A stretch of 50,597 bases of DNA from Acidobacteriota bacterium (GTDB lineage: Bacteria > Acidobacteriota > Vicinamibacteria > Vicinamibacterales > UBA2999). Where the stretch lies: NCBI GenBank assembly GCA_009694735.1, contig SHUG01000007.1, positions 1 through 50,597 on the forward strand, given 5' to 3'. This document shows, one piece after another, positions 35,028-44,735 of the stretch; the stretch's first letter is position 1; every line of letters begins with the position of its first letter. A program made the position numbers and the translations under genes. The notes under the pieces were generated by a model that was not told the origin of the DNA, did not search any database, and saw nothing but the letters and a program-made list of their open reading frames with translations.

Positions 35028-35972
35028 ATGGCGCTGCGCGTGGCATTTTTCGGCACCCCGGCGTTCGCCGTGCCGACGCTCGAGCACCTGGCGCACTCGC
35101 CTCATGCCGTCGTCGGCGTCATCACGCAGCCGGACCGGCCGCGCGGCCGCGGCCAACAGATCAGCGAAGCCCCCGTGAAAGCGCTGGCGGCGGCCCTGGC
35201 ATTGCCCGTGTTACAACCAGAGCGCCTGGCCCGCGAGCCGTTCGAAGCCTCGTTCACCGCCTTGCGCGCGGATATCGGGGTGGTGGCCGCCTACGGCAGG
35301 ATCTTGCCGGATTGGTTGCTGGCGACCCCACGACTGGGGCTGATCAACGTCCATGCCTCCCTGCTGCCCCGCTACCGCGGCGCGTCGCCCGTGCATCGGG
35401 CCGTGATTGGCGGCGATGCCGAGACCGGCGTCACGATCATGCGCGTGGTGAAGGCACTTGATGCCGGGCCGATGCTGTCGCGCGTGCGGGTCGCGATCGG
35501 CGATGACGACACGACGACCGAGGTCGAGTCGATGCTGGCGAGGCTTGGCGCGGAGCTGCTGATGGCGACCCTGAATGACGTCGAGCACGGCCGCGCCATC
35601 GCGACCGCGCAAGACGAGACGCAAGTCACCTACGCACCGAAGCTCACCAAGGCCGAAGGCCTGGTGGACTGGCGGCGGCCGGCCCGCGACGTGCACAACC
35701 TGGTCCGCGGGTTGTGGCCATGGCCGCATGCGTCTGCGTTCCTGGATGGTACGCGGTTCATCCTCCATCGCTCCTGCCTCTCGGCGCGGCCCGTCGCGTT
35801 GCCCGCGGGAACGATTCTGGCGGCCTCGGCGAGCGAGGGGCTGCACGTGGCGTGTGGCGACGGCGCCATCGAGATTCTCGAGCTGCAGCTCGAGGGCAAG
35901 CGCGTGATGACCGCGCGCGATGCCATGGCCAGCCGTGCGCTGACGGCAGGCGCGCGGTTTTCCTCACCATGA
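35028..35972 (+). CDS. fmt: methionyl-tRNA formyltransferase
   Basis: 314-residue enzyme that formylates initiator Met-tRNA. The N-terminal Rossmann domain has NVHASLLPRYRGASP (catalytic Asn/His region) and DAETGVTIMRV; the C-terminal OB-like domain ends near 314. The stop overlaps rsmB (ATGA). def-fmt-rsmB is a widely conserved order. Confidence 0.96.
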   Translation: MALRVAFFGTPAFAVPTLEHLAHSPHAVVGVITQPDRPRGRGQQISEAPVKALAAALALPVLQPERLAREPFEASFTALRADIGVVAAYGRILPDWLLATPRLGLINVHASLLPRYRGASPVHRAVIGGDAETGVTIMRVVKALDAGPMLSRVRVAIGDDDTTTEVESMLARLGAELLMATLNDVEHGRAIATAQDETQVTYAPKLTKAEGLVDWRRPARDVHNLVRGLWPWPHASAFLDGTRFILHRSCLSARPVALPAGTILAASASEGLHVACGDGAIEILELQLEGKRVMTARDAMASRALTAGARFSSP

Positions 35973-37279
35973 TCGCGCCCGCGCGTCTTGCCGCGCTCGA
36001 TGCGCTTCGGCAGATCGACGCGGATCGGCTCGACATGGGCGAGGCAGTCGCGCGGGTTCGCAAGCCCCTCTCGGACGAACGCGATCGCGCCTTGCTGCTC
36101 GAGATTGTCTCAGGCACGCTGCGCATGCGTGCGGCACTCGATCATCAGCTGGCGCTGCGCCTGACACGGCCAATCGGCCGGCTCGACGCCATGGTGCTCG
36201 ACATCTTGCGAATGAGCGCCTTCCAGTTGATATACCTCACCCGCACGCCTTCGTCGGCGGTCATCAACGACGCGGTCGATCTCACGAGGCGTGGCGGCAC
36301 GTCGAGCGCCACGGGTCTGGTGAATGCGGTGCTGCGCTCGCTCAATCGCGACCGCCAGAAATTGCGATGGCCGGCACGGCCCGCCGAGGTCGCCGGGGCA
36401 GCAGCGATGGCGGGCTATTTCAGCGTCGTGCATTCCCATCCCGAGTGGCTGGTGGCCCGGTGGCTCGCCCGCTACGGCGCGGCCGACACCGAGCGCTGGC
36501 TCAATTTCAACAATCGCGGGCCGGCGCTGTGCCTGGTGCCCAACCGGACGCTGGCGTCGCGCGAGGCGCTTGAAGAGGAACTGAAGTCGGACGGGGTTGA
36601 CACACAGCGCACGACGCGCGCCAGCCACGGACTGCATGTCACCGACGGCCAGGTCCTCGGCACCCGCGCCTTTCGAGAGGGCCGCTGCCTGGTGCAGGAC
36701 GAGGCGTCGCAGTTGATTAGCGAACTGGTTGGGGCGCAGCGGGCTGACCGGATTCTCGATCTGTGTGCCTCGCCGGGAGGCAAGACCGTGGCGATGGCGG
36801 CCGACCTCGGGCCGTCCGGCCTGATCGTCGCTACCGACGTCCGTCGTCATCGGCTGCGGGTCTTGACCGACACGCTGGGTCGCTGCCGCATTACGGGCGC
36901 CCACGTCGTGCAGGTCCCGGCCACCGGCGACCTGCCGTTCGCGGAGAGGTCGTTCGATCGCATCCTGATTGACGCGCCATGCTCGGGGCTCGGCACCGTT
37001 CGGCGCGACCCGGATATCCGGTGGCGCGTGGCAGAGGCCGACTTGCCGGCGTTGGCCGCAACCCAGCTGGCGCTTCTGCAAAGAACGGCCTCGCTGGTCC
37101 GCCCCGGGGGCACGCTCGTTTACAGCACCTGTTCCAGTGAACCAGACGAGAACCAGCAGGTCGTCGCGGCGTTCCTGGCGGGCTCTGCGGACTTCGCATT
37201 GGCGCGCGAACACCAGACGCTGCCCTTCCGGGACGCCCTGGAAGCCTTCTTCGGCGCGGTGCTCGTACGCCGCGCTTAA
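35969..37279 (+). CDS. rsmB: 16S rRNA (cytosine967-C5)-methyltransferase
   Basis: 436-residue enzyme with an N-terminal NusB-like RNA-binding domain (residues 1-140) and a SAM methyltransferase domain: DLCASPGGKTVAMA, DAPCSGLGTVRRDPDIRW with the PCS Cys, and YSTCSSEPDENQ with the catalytic Cys. The start at 35969 is set by the ATGA overlap with fmt. The frame is open upstream within fmt, but that part is a shadow. Confidence 0.95.
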   Translation: MIAPARLAALDALRQIDADRLDMGEAVARVRKPLSDERDRALLLEIVSGTLRMRAALDHQLALRLTRPIGRLDAMVLDILRMSAFQLIYLTRTPSSAVINDAVDLTRRGGTSSATGLVNAVLRSLNRDRQKLRWPARPAEVAGAAAMAGYFSVVHSHPEWLVARWLARYGAADTERWLNFNNRGPALCLVPNRTLASREALEEELKSDGVDTQRTTRASHGLHVTDGQVLGTRAFREGRCLVQDEASQLISELVGAQRADRILDLCASPGGKTVAMAADLGPSGLIVATDVRRHRLRVLTDTLGRCRITGAHVVQVPATGDLPFAERSFDRILIDAPCSGLGTVRRDPDIRWRVAEADLPALAATQLALLQRTASLVRPGGTLVYSTCSSEPDENQQVVAAFLAGSADFALAREHQTLPFRDALEAFFGAVLVRRA

Positions 37280-37358
37280 CCGTCGCATTCGGTAGCACTT
37301 AAGCACCACAGCACCTCAGCACCCGCGCACCTCGCTGTAGTACCATTACCTGTTGTCC
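37280..37358. other. spacer with AGCACC repeats before the PASTA gene
   Basis: 79-base gap with repeated AGCACY units (about 37295-37325) and TACCAT (37341-37346) 12 bases before the ATG. This may be a promoter for the PASTA-rpe group, but no -35 is evident. No terminator for rsmB is seen. Confidence 0.3.
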
Positions 37359-38081
37359 ATGCCGCTCGGAACCAGAGTTTGGGGCTTCGGCAAGCTCCTG
37401 TTGCTGGCAGGGGCCCTCGCCGGGACCTTCCTTGTTTTTGCCGGCATCGCCATGCGCGTGGCCGTGCGCGCCCGGCACGTCACGGTGCCCAACCTGGTCG
37501 GCCATTCACTGGGCGATGCCACCAACGTCGCGGCAACCCTTGATTTGCAACTCCGCGTGGATCCCGTCAAGCGGCCGGATCCGAAGGTGCCCGCCGGGCA
37601 TGTCCTGATGCAGGAACCGACGTCGGGCTCCGCCGCGCGGCGCCAACGTAGCGTTCGCGTCGTGCTGAGCGCCGGGGCGCATGTGGCACGGGCGCCGAGC
37701 CTGCTCGGCGAAACGCAGCGGTCCGCCGAAATCCGCGCGGCGCAAGACGGTCTCTCGATTGGCGCGGTCACCGAAATTCGCTCGGCGAACTATCCGCCCG
37801 ATGTCGTCGTGGCGCAGGATCCGCCGGCCTCCACACAGACGGCCGAGATTCGGCTGCTGGTCAACCGTGGCGACGACCGCGCCACCTACGTGATGCCAGA
37901 CTTGATTGGCCTGAACGGCGATCGCGCGGCCGAGGTCATGCGCACGCGCGGCTTCCGCGTCTCCATTAACGCCCAGTCGGCGGCCTCGGCGATTCCGCCG
38001 GGGGTCGTCGTGCGCCAGTCACCCGCCGGCGGCTACCAGGTGCATCCCGGAGATTCCATTACTCTTGAGGTCAGCCGATGA
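37359..38081 (+). CDS. PASTA-domain membrane protein without kinase domain
   Basis: 240-residue protein with an N-terminal membrane helix (about residues 9-35) and three PASTA repeats outside the cell: [14 protein letters not shown] (about 39), [14 protein letters not shown] (about 110) and [14 protein letters not shown] (about 178). PASTA domains bind peptidoglycan or muropeptides. No kinase, transpeptidase or other catalytic domain is present. An ATG at 37359 is preferred to an in-frame TTG two codons earlier. The stop overlaps rpe by 4 bases. The order rsmB-PASTA-rpe parallels the Firmicute rsmB-prpC-prkC-rsgA-rpe block. Confidence 0.88.
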   Translation: MPLGTRVWGFGKLLLLAGALAGTFLVFAGIAMRVAVRARHVTVPNLVGHSLGDATNVAATLDLQLRVDPVKRPDPKVPAGHVLMQEPTSGSAARRQRSVRVVLSAGAHVARAPSLLGETQRSAEIRAAQDGLSIGAVTEIRSANYPPDVVVAQDPPASTQTAEIRLLVNRGDDRATYVMPDLIGLNGDRAAEVMRTRGFRVSINAQSAASAIPPGVVVRQSPAGGYQVHPGDSITLEVSR

Positions 38082-38761
38082 CCATTCGCCTGGCGCCATC
38101 CATCCTGTCCGCTGATTTCGCGGCGCTTGGCCGCGACCTCGAGGCCGTCACCCGCGGCGGCGCCGACCAGGTCCACGTCGATGTAATGGACGGCCACTTC
38201 GTTCCCAACCTGACCATCGGCGTGCCCGTGGTGAAGTCGTTGCGGAAAGCGACGAAGCTGCCGCTTGACGTCCACCTTATGATCACCGATCCCGATCGCT
38301 TCATCGAGCCCTTCATCGATGCGGGCGCGAACATGATCTCGGTGCACGTCGAAGTCTTGCCGCACCTGCACCGCACGATCGGTCAGATTAAGAAGCTGGG
38401 CGCCAAGGCCGGCGTGGTCCTGAATCCATCGACCCCGGTCTCAGCCATCGAGGAAGTCGCCGCCGACGTCGACTTCGTCCTGGTGATGTCGGTGAACCCT
38501 GGGTTCGGCGGACAGGTGTTCATCCCGCGCAGCCTCGCCAAGATTCGCGCGGTGCGTGCGTTGCTCGATCGCGCCGGCAACAGCGCGGCGCCAATTGAGG
38601 TCGATGGCGGCGTTGACATGACCACCGTCGCGTCGGTGGTGGAAGCGGGCGCCGAGTGGCTGGTGGCCGGCCACGCCATTTTCGGCAGTGGCGATGCCGA
38701 GACCTCCGCGCGCGCGCTCAAGGAGGCCGCGGAGCACGCCGCTCGCGGCGGCCGCCGGTGA
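38078..38761 (+). CDS. rpe: ribulose-phosphate 3-epimerase
   Basis: 227-residue barrel enzyme interconverting ribulose-5-phosphate and xylulose-5-phosphate. APSILSADF at the N-terminus, [31 protein letters not shown] and EVDGGV carry the metal and acid residues. 4-base overlaps on both sides. Confidence 0.96.
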   Translation: MTIRLAPSILSADFAALGRDLEAVTRGGADQVHVDVMDGHFVPNLTIGVPVVKSLRKATKLPLDVHLMITDPDRFIEPFIDAGANMISVHVEVLPHLHRTIGQIKKLGAKAGVVLNPSTPVSAIEEVAADVDFVLVMSVNPGFGGQVFIPRSLAKIRAVRALLDRAGNSAAPIEVDGGVDMTTVASVVEAGAEWLVAGHAIFGSGDAETSARALKEAAEHAARGGRR

Positions 38762-39165
38762 CCGCTCCGCCTCGCGTCACCGCATCCACCGTGCGGGTGC
38801 GGTATGCCGAAACCGACCAGATGGGCGTCGTGTATCACGCCAACTACCTGGTGTGGTTCGAGATTGGCCGCACCGACTGGCTCCGCGAGACGGGGTGGAC
38901 ATACCGGGCCATGGAGAATGAGGGCTATCAACTGCCGGTCATCGAAGCGCACTGCGAATATCGGCAGGTGGCGCGGTACGATGATGAACTGGAGATTCGG
39001 ACGCGGGCAGAACGGGTTTCGCCGGTTCGTATTCGATTCGACTACGAGGTGGCCCGGCGCGTGGATGGCATGGTGCTTGCTGACGGACACACCGTCCACG
39101 CCACCATCGGCCCCACGGGGCGCCCGGCGAGACTGCCGGATCGGATAAAGGATTTGTTCGCATGA
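38758..39165 (+). CDS. acyl-CoA thioesterase, YbgC/4HBT family
   Basis: 135-residue hotdog-fold thioesterase. Signature [20 protein letters not shown] with the catalytic Asp. GTG start overlapping the rpe stop (GTGA) and ATGA overlap with the next gene. YbgC enzymes are often linked to the Tol-Pal envelope system; here a BamD lipoprotein lies two genes downstream. Acyl substrate unknown. Confidence 0.88.
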   Translation: MTAPPRVTASTVRVRYAETDQMGVVYHANYLVWFEIGRTDWLRETGWTYRAMENEGYQLPVIEAHCEYRQVARYDDELEIRTRAERVSPVRIRFDYEVARRVDGMVLADGHTVHATIGPTGRPARLPDRIKDLFA

Positions 39166-40103
39166 AAGCTTTGGTTACCGGCGGCGCGGGTTTCATCGGT
39201 TCGACGTTGAGTGAACGGCTGCTCGAACAGGGCGCGAGCGTGCGCGCCATCGACGCGTTCACCGATTTTTACCCACGCCCGCTGAAGGAACGGAACCTCG
39301 AGCACCTGCGCGGCCGCGCCGGCTACGAGTTCATCGAGGGCGACTTGCGCGCCGTCGATCTCAACGCCGCGCTCGACGGTGTGACGCACGTATTTCACCT
39401 GGCGGCGCAGGCGGGCGTGCGCCGCAGCTGGGGCAAGGAGTTCCAGGTCTACACCGGCCTGAACGTCGACTCGACGCAGCGACTGCTCGAGGCGTGCGTC
39501 GACAAGCCGATCGAGCGGCTGGTCTATGCCTCGAGTTCGTCGGTCTACGGCGATGACGTGGCCATTCCGATGACCGAAACCGCGCTCCCCCAGCCGGTGT
39601 CGCCGTACGGGGTGACCAAGCTGGCGGCCGAGCAGTTGTGCCACCTGTATTTCGTGAACTACGGCGTGCCGGCGGTGTCGCTGCGCTACTTCACGGTCTA
39701 CGGGCCGCGCCAACGGCCCGATATGGGGTTTAACCGCTTTTTTTCGGCTATTCTCGGCGGCCAGCCGCTCATTCAGTTTGGCGACGGCCTGCAGACCCGG
39801 GACTTTACGTTCGTCGCTGATGCCGTCAAGGCCACGGCCGATGCCGCCGTCCGCGGAGTGCCCGGGCGCGTCTACAATATTGGTGGGGGTTCGCGCGTCT
39901 CCCTGCGGGAGGTCTTTGACCTGATTGCCCGCGTCTCTGGCCGCAAGGTCACGATCGATCAACAGGGCCCGCAGAAGGGCGATATGCGCGACACGTACGC
40001 CGACACGACGAGAGCCAGGCAAGACCTGGCCTTTGCGCCGTCGGTCACGCTCGAAGAAGGTCTTCGGGCCATGTGGTGCTGGATGGAAGCGACGAACGCA
40101 TGA
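39162..40103 (+). CDS. NAD-dependent sugar-nucleotide epimerase
   Basis: 313-residue extended short-chain dehydrogenase. GGAGFIGS NAD loop at residues 7-14; catalytic YxxxK in SPYGVTKLAAEQ; SSSSVYG. Closest by pattern to UDP-glucose or UDP-glucuronate 4-epimerase; GVRRSWGKEF and RYFTVYGPRQRPDM fit the glucuronate type. Likely supplies a sugar for surface polysaccharide. ATGA overlaps at both ends. Confidence 0.88.
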   Translation: MKALVTGGAGFIGSTLSERLLEQGASVRAIDAFTDFYPRPLKERNLEHLRGRAGYEFIEGDLRAVDLNAALDGVTHVFHLAAQAGVRRSWGKEFQVYTGLNVDSTQRLLEACVDKPIERLVYASSSSVYGDDVAIPMTETALPQPVSPYGVTKLAAEQLCHLYFVNYGVPAVSLRYFTVYGPRQRPDMGFNRFFSAILGGQPLIQFGDGLQTRDFTFVADAVKATADAAVRGVPGRVYNIGGGSRVSLREVFDLIARVSGRKVTIDQQGPQKGDMRDTYADTTRARQDLAFAPSVTLEEGLRAMWCWMEATNA

Positions 40104-40897
40104 GTGGGATTCGAGTGGTGGCGGCGTTAGCCTTGGTGGCGGCGCTGGCGGGGGGCTGTGCGGCGAAAATGGCGGCGTTGCCCGCCGGAACGGCGGATGC
40201 GGACAAGTTCCTCTTCGAGCGCGGCACGGCAGCGGCCAAGGAGCGGAAGTGGTTGAACGCCCGCGAGTACCTCCGTAACGTGGTCGACAACTATCCGCAG
40301 AGCCCGTTTCGGCCCGATGCGAAACTGGCGCTCGGTGATACCTACATTGGCGAGAAGACCACCGAGTCGTTGCTGCTCGGCGCCAACGAGTTCCGCGAGT
40401 TCCTGACCTTTTACCCGACGCACCAGCGGGCCGACTACGCGCAGTTGCAGCTGGCCCGCTCGTTCATGTCGCAGATGCTGGCGCCCGAACGCGACCAGTC
40501 GTCCACCAAGGACGCCATCAAGGAGATCGAGATTTTCCTGCAACGCTTCCCGAACAGTGCGTTGATGCCAGAGGCGCGCACGATGGAGCGCGAGGCGCGC
40601 GACCGGTTGAGCGAGGCCAACTACCGCGTCGGTTTCTACTATTACCGGGTCAAGTGGTACCCGGGCGCCATCGATCGCTTCCGTGACGTGCTGTCCACCG
40701 ACCCGGGCTACAGCAATCGGGATGCGGTCTACTACCATCTGGCGGAATCGCTTTATCGAACCGCTAAACCTGAAAGCAAGGCCGAGGCGCTGCCGTACTA
40801 CGAACGCCTGCTCAAGGAATTCGAAAAGAGCGAATACCTCGAGCTGGCGCAAAAGCGCGTCGCCGAGCTCAAAGGCGGAGCACCCGCCGGAAAGTAG
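40100..40897 (+). CDS. bamD: outer-membrane assembly lipoprotein BamD
   Basis: 265-residue lipoprotein with lipobox LAGGC (Cys at about residue 20) and TPR-like helices (FFREF-type repeats: YLRNVVDNYPQSPFRPDA, then EFREFLTFYPTHQRADYA and FYYYRVKWYPGAIDRF). This matches BamD/YfiO, the essential partner of BamA in barrel insertion. ATG at 40100 by ATGA overlap; the earlier in-frame start is a shadow. Confirms an outer membrane. Confidence 0.88.
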   Translation: MSGIRVVAALALVAALAGGCAAKMAALPAGTADADKFLFERGTAAAKERKWLNAREYLRNVVDNYPQSPFRPDAKLALGDTYIGEKTTESLLLGANEFREFLTFYPTHQRADYAQLQLARSFMSQMLAPERDQSSTKDAIKEIEIFLQRFPNSALMPEARTMEREARDRLSEANYRVGFYYYRVKWYPGAIDRFRDVLSTDPGYSNRDAVYYHLAESLYRTAKPESKAEALPYYERLLKEFEKSEYLELAQKRVAELKGGAPAGK

Positions 40898-40904
40898 GCC
40901 TGTC

Positions 40905-41654
40905 ATGCGCGTCAGCGTCGTGTTTACCGCCATCTCGCTGATGGTGGCGGCTCCCGTGTGGGCCCAGTCGAAGCCCGTCCTCGCACCGCGTACCACCCTG
41001 CCCGCCCATGTGATGTGCGTGGATGTGCTCGTCCCGGCACTGCCGGTTCCGACGCTGCGCATCAAGGGCGCACACAGCCATGCCTTGCGCCTGGCCCTCA
41101 CCCGCGGCGACCTCGCCGTGATCGCGCGCACTCTGGACGACGGGCTGGTGGTCGGCCAGCGGTACCTGGTGCGCCGACTGCCGGCCGGCTCGCAGGCACG
41201 GCTGCCGAAGGAAGGTGGCTACGTGCCCATCCGCACGACGGGCTGGCTCACGGTGACCGCGCTGGACGAGGTGAACGCCCTGGGCCACGTCGACTACGCG
41301 TGCGATGCGATCGAGGAGGCCGATTACCTCGAGCCGTACGTCGACCTTGCGCTGCCCGCGCCCGACGTCTCCATGGCGGCGCCCGACTTCAGCGAGCGTG
41401 TGCCCATTCTGCCCGGTCTCGACGGCCGCCAGTTGTTCGGCGACGGCGACACGTTCTCGATCGCTCGCGGCACGGCGCACGGCGTGATCGCCGGCGCCCG
41501 CTTCTCGATTTATCGCGATCGCAAGGACGGCAAGCCGCTCGTCCAGATTGGCGAGGCGATCGTGACCGACCCCTCGACGACGTCGGCGAAACTGCTGCTG
41601 ATGACCACCACGGATGGGGTCTACGCGACCGATCTTGCGGTGCCCCGGCGGTAA
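40905..41654 (+). CDS. secreted protein of unknown function
   Basis: 249-residue protein with a signal peptide (VSVVFTAISLMVAAPVWAQ). The mature part is beta-rich, with DGLVVGQRYLVRRL, GWLTVTALDEVNALGHV and HGVIAGARFSIYRDR as repeated 'function/variant' motifs that resemble C-terminal domains of envelope proteins of the FlgT or LysM-adjacent type, but no family is certain. ATG at 40905, 7 bases after bamD; probably the last gene of that operon. Confidence 0.75.
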   Translation: MRVSVVFTAISLMVAAPVWAQSKPVLAPRTTLPAHVMCVDVLVPALPVPTLRIKGAHSHALRLALTRGDLAVIARTLDDGLVVGQRYLVRRLPAGSQARLPKEGGYVPIRTTGWLTVTALDEVNALGHVDYACDAIEEADYLEPYVDLALPAPDVSMAAPDFSERVPILPGLDGRQLFGDGDTFSIARGTAHGVIAGARFSIYRDRKDGKPLVQIGEAIVTDPSTTSAKLLLMTTTDGVYATDLAVPRR

Positions 41655-41660
41655 CCGCGG

Positions 41661-42290
41661 CTAGCTGATCTTTTTTTCCCGGGCCGACTTCGCCGTCTCG
41701 AAGTCGGCCACCTTCCCGGCACGGCTGCCCATCGCCTGCTGGAATCCCTGGTAGTAATCGACCGCCGAAACCACGGCGGTCAGCAAGACCACCCACAACG
41801 CCGCCTGCCCGAGTACCAGCAGCGCCGGCACGCGCTCCCAACCGAGAATCAGCAGCAGGATGGCCGTGACCTGCGACGCCATCTTGAACTTGCCGAGGCC
41901 AGACGCCGGCATGGGCACGCCGCGCGAGTAAGCGAGGTTTCGCAAGCCCGTCACGGCGATCTCGCGGCCGATGATGACGCCCACCATCCAGGCCGACGCC
42001 AGGCCCAGCTGGACGAGCGAGACGAGCGTGGCGGAAATCAGCAGCTTGTCGGCCAGGGGATCGAGAATCTGGCCCAGGGTGGTGACCTGCTTGCGGCGGC
42101 GCGCGAGGTAGCCGTCGAGCCAGTCGGTGAGGGACGCAAGGCCGAAGATGGCGGCCGCCACCAGCTCGACCGGCAAGCCCAGGACGAGCCGGCCTTCAAA
42201 TTTCGTGAGCAGTACCGACACCAGCACTGGCACCAGAAATATGCGTGCGATCGTCAGGCTGTTCGGCAGGTTCATGTCTACCGCCGTCAT
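41661..42290 (-). CDS. pgsA: CDP-diacylglycerol-glycerol-3-phosphate phosphatidyltransferase
   Basis: 209-residue inner-membrane enzyme, first step of phosphatidylglycerol synthesis. The CDP-alcohol motif DWLDGYLARRRKQVTTLG plus DPLADK (D-x2-DG-x2-AR-x8-G-x3-D-x3-D) is intact, with about six hydrophobic helices. The ATG at 42290 has AAGGG upstream; the ATG at 42275 (MNLPNSLT) is the commonest family start and cannot be excluded. Convergent with the preceding secreted-protein gene, with only 6 bases between stops. The tail is basic (AREKKIS). Confidence 0.92.
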   Translation of the reverse strand: MTAVDMNLPNSLTIARIFLVPVLVSVLLTKFEGRLVLGLPVELVAAAIFGLASLTDWLDGYLARRRKQVTTLGQILDPLADKLLISATLVSLVQLGLASAWMVGVIIGREIAVTGLRNLAYSRGVPMPASGLGKFKMASQVTAILLLILGWERVPALLVLGQAALWVVLLTAVVSAVDYYQGFQQAMGSRAGKVADFETAKSAREKKIS

Positions 42291-42324
42291 TCTACCCTTC
42301 GGTCGTGTAAGATGGAAGTTTGTC

Positions 42325-43383
42325 ATGAAGGCCATACTTCTTGCCGGAGGCAAGGGCACGCGACTGCGTCCGCTCACCCTCCATACCCCCAAGCCCGTCG
42401 TCCCGATCTTCGACCGCGCGTTTCTCCACTACCAGATCGACCAGCTCAAGCAGGTCCCGGAGATCGACGAGGTCATTCTCAGCCTCAATTACCAGCCTCG
42501 CCGCATCGAAGAGGTGTTTGGCGACGGCACTGGAACCGGCGTCCGGCTGCGCTACGTGGTCGAACCTGCGCCGCTCGGCACCGGTGGCGCCATTCGCTAC
42601 GCCGCCCAAAACGTGACCGACACCATCGTCGTATTCAACGGTGACGTCATGACCAGCGTCGATGTCAACGCCGTCCTGCGGCTTCACCGCGAGCGCAAGG
42701 CGAAGGCGACGATCGTCCTGACGCCGGTCGACAATCCGATGGCCTATGGCCTGGTCGAAACCGAGAGCGACGGCCGCGTCCGGCGCTTCCTGGAGAAGCC
42801 GAACCCCGACGAGATCACCGGCAACACCATCAACGCCGGCATCTACGTGCTCGAGCCCGCTACCTTCGACCGCATTCCGAAGGACGTCTCGTACTCGATT
42901 GAGCGCACCTACTTCCCGTCGTTGATCGAGCGGCAGGACATGTTCGTCGCGTATATCGATCGCGGCTACTGGATCGACATCGGGACGCCCGAGAAGTACA
43001 TCCAGGTGCACCACGACATGTTTGACGGCAAGTTCGCCGGCGGCGTGTTCGCGAGCGCCGACCGCACGCAACCGATCGTCTCGCCCGAGGCGCGCATCGA
43101 AGACGGTGCCACCCTCGTCGCCCCCTGCTTCATCGATGCCGGCGCGCATGTGAAGTCGGGCGCGCGCATCGGTCCCTACACAGTGCTGGGCCGCTCGGTG
43201 CTGGTGGAAGAGGCGGCGAACGTCGAGAACACGATCGTCTGGCCGAACACGCGCATCGGCCAGCATGCGGTCGTCCACGGTCCGATCATTGGCCGCAATT
43301 GCCACGTCGGCCGCCACGCGGTGATGAAGTCCGCGTCAGTGATTGGCGACAAGACCCAGCTCACCGACTACACGACCCTATGA
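42325..43383 (+). CDS. sugar-1-phosphate nucleotidyltransferase with beta-helix domain
   Basis: 352-residue enzyme. NTP-transferase domain: GGKGTRLRPLT at residues 7-17, FNGDVMTSVD, EKPNPDEI, YWIDIGTPEKY. C-terminal left-handed beta-helix (about 240-350) with hexapeptide repeats (ARIEDGATLVAPCFI, then SGARIGPYTVLGRSVL). The architecture resembles mannose-1-phosphate guanylyltransferase (GMPPB type) or a GlmU/GCD1-like relative. GGAAG lies before the ATG at 42325. The next gene, a phosphohexomutase, overlaps by 4 bases, so together they probably make GDP-mannose or a similar sugar donor. Confidence 0.88.
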   Translation: MKAILLAGGKGTRLRPLTLHTPKPVVPIFDRAFLHYQIDQLKQVPEIDEVILSLNYQPRRIEEVFGDGTGTGVRLRYVVEPAPLGTGGAIRYAAQNVTDTIVVFNGDVMTSVDVNAVLRLHRERKAKATIVLTPVDNPMAYGLVETESDGRVRRFLEKPNPDEITGNTINAGIYVLEPATFDRIPKDVSYSIERTYFPSLIERQDMFVAYIDRGYWIDIGTPEKYIQVHHDMFDGKFAGGVFASADRTQPIVSPEARIEDGATLVAPCFIDAGAHVKSGARIGPYTVLGRSVLVEEAANVENTIVWPNTRIGQHAVVHGPIIGRNCHVGRHAVMKSASVIGDKTQLTDYTTL

Positions 43384-44732
43384 TCGATCCATCCGTGTTC
43401 AAGGCCTACGACGTTCGCGGCCTCTACCCGTCCGAGATCACCGAAGAGCTGTTCCACCTGCTGGGCCGGGCCTTCGTCGCCTACCTCGGGCCCGGCAAGT
43501 ATGCCGTCACGCGCGACATGCGCGTGTCGTCGCCATCGCTGACCAGGGCCTTCATCGACGGCGCGGTCCTGCAGGGCGGCACGATCTACGACTACGGCCT
43601 GCTGGGCACCGACCAGATGTACTACGCCGTCGCCGCCGACGGCCTCGATGGCGGCGCGCAAGTCACCGCGTCGCACAATCCCGGTGAGTACAACGGCTGC
43701 AAGATGGTCCGCGCCGAGGCGTTTCCCCTGAGCGGTGAAACTGGCATCAAGGAGATGAGGGAGATGATCATGGCCGGCGCCATTCCCGCGCCGCCATCAT
43801 CGCCTGGCACGGTCGAGCCGCGCCTGATCATGGACCGCTACATCGAGCACGTGCTGTCGTTCGTGGACGAGGCCTCGCTGAAGCCGTTCAACGTCGTGCT
43901 CGACGCCGGCAGCGGCGTGGCCGGTCTGGTGGCGCCGCGGTTGTTCGATCGGCTCCCCGGCAAGACGACGCGGCTGTGCTTCGAGGTTGACGGCACGTTC
44001 CCGAACCACGAAGCCAACCCGCTGATCGAAGCGAACCGGCGCGACATCACCGAGCGGGTGATGGCCGACCAGGCCGACATCGGCATCGCCTGGGACGGTG
44101 ACGCCGATCGCGTGTTTTTCATCGATGGCAGCGGCGAGTTCATTGCCGGCGATTTCATCACGGCGCTGCTGGCCGAAGCGTTCCTGCTCAAGACGCCGGG
44201 CCAGACCGTGATCTACGACGTGCGCGCCAGCTACGCGGTCAAGGACGTGGTCGCCAAGTATGGCGGCAAGGCGCTGATGAACCGCGTTGGCCATGCCTTT
44301 ATCAAGCGCCGCATGCGCGAAGAGAACGCCGTGTTTGGGGGCGAGGTGACCGGCCACTACTATTTCCGCGACAACTTTTACGCCGACAACGGCTTCATCC
44401 CGGCGTTGATGATCCTGGACTTGATGTCGAAGAAGGGCATGTCGTTGCGCGACCTGCTGAAGCCGCTGCGCGAGAAGTACTTCATTTCCGGCGAGATCAA
44501 CACCGTGGTCGCCAACATGGGTATCGCCGATCAGAAGATCCAGGAACTCGCGAAGACCTATGCCACGGGCAATGTCTACATGCTCGACGGCATCTCCGCC
44601 GAGTTCGACGACTGGCACTTCAACGTGCGCCAGTCCAACACCGAACCCCTGCTCCGCTTGAATCTGGAGGGCCTGACGCCGGAGATCATGGAGAAGCGCC
44701 GCGACGAGATGTTGGGTATTATCCGCGGTTAA
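43380..44732 (+). CDS. phosphomannomutase/phosphoglucomutase
   Basis: 450-residue alpha-D-phosphohexomutase. Catalytic Ser in TASHNPGEYNG, metal loop DGDADR, sugar loop GGEVTGHYYF and phosphate loop RQSNTEPLLRL are all present; normal length. Converts mannose-6-P or glucose-6-P to the 1-phosphate for the adjacent nucleotidyltransferase. ATG by ATGA overlap. tRNA-Gly begins 4 bases after its stop on the other strand. Confidence 0.93.
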   Translation: MIDPSVFKAYDVRGLYPSEITEELFHLLGRAFVAYLGPGKYAVTRDMRVSSPSLTRAFIDGAVLQGGTIYDYGLLGTDQMYYAVAADGLDGGAQVTASHNPGEYNGCKMVRAEAFPLSGETGIKEMREMIMAGAIPAPPSSPGTVEPRLIMDRYIEHVLSFVDEASLKPFNVVLDAGSGVAGLVAPRLFDRLPGKTTRLCFEVDGTFPNHEANPLIEANRRDITERVMADQADIGIAWDGDADRVFFIDGSGEFIAGDFITALLAEAFLLKTPGQTVIYDVRASYAVKDVVAKYGGKALMNRVGHAFIKRRMREENAVFGGEVTGHYYFRDNFYADNGFIPALMILDLMSKKGMSLRDLLKPLREKYFISGEINTVVANMGIADQKIQELAKTYATGNVYMLDGISAEFDDWHFNVRQSNTEPLLRLNLEGLTPEIMEKRRDEMLGIIRG

Positions 44733-44735
44733 GAA

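Noticed and set aside
41661-41677. T7 run after the secreted-protein gene as an intrinsic terminator
   Set aside because: No convincing stem precedes the T-run; it is inside the pgsA coding end (Lys codons on -).
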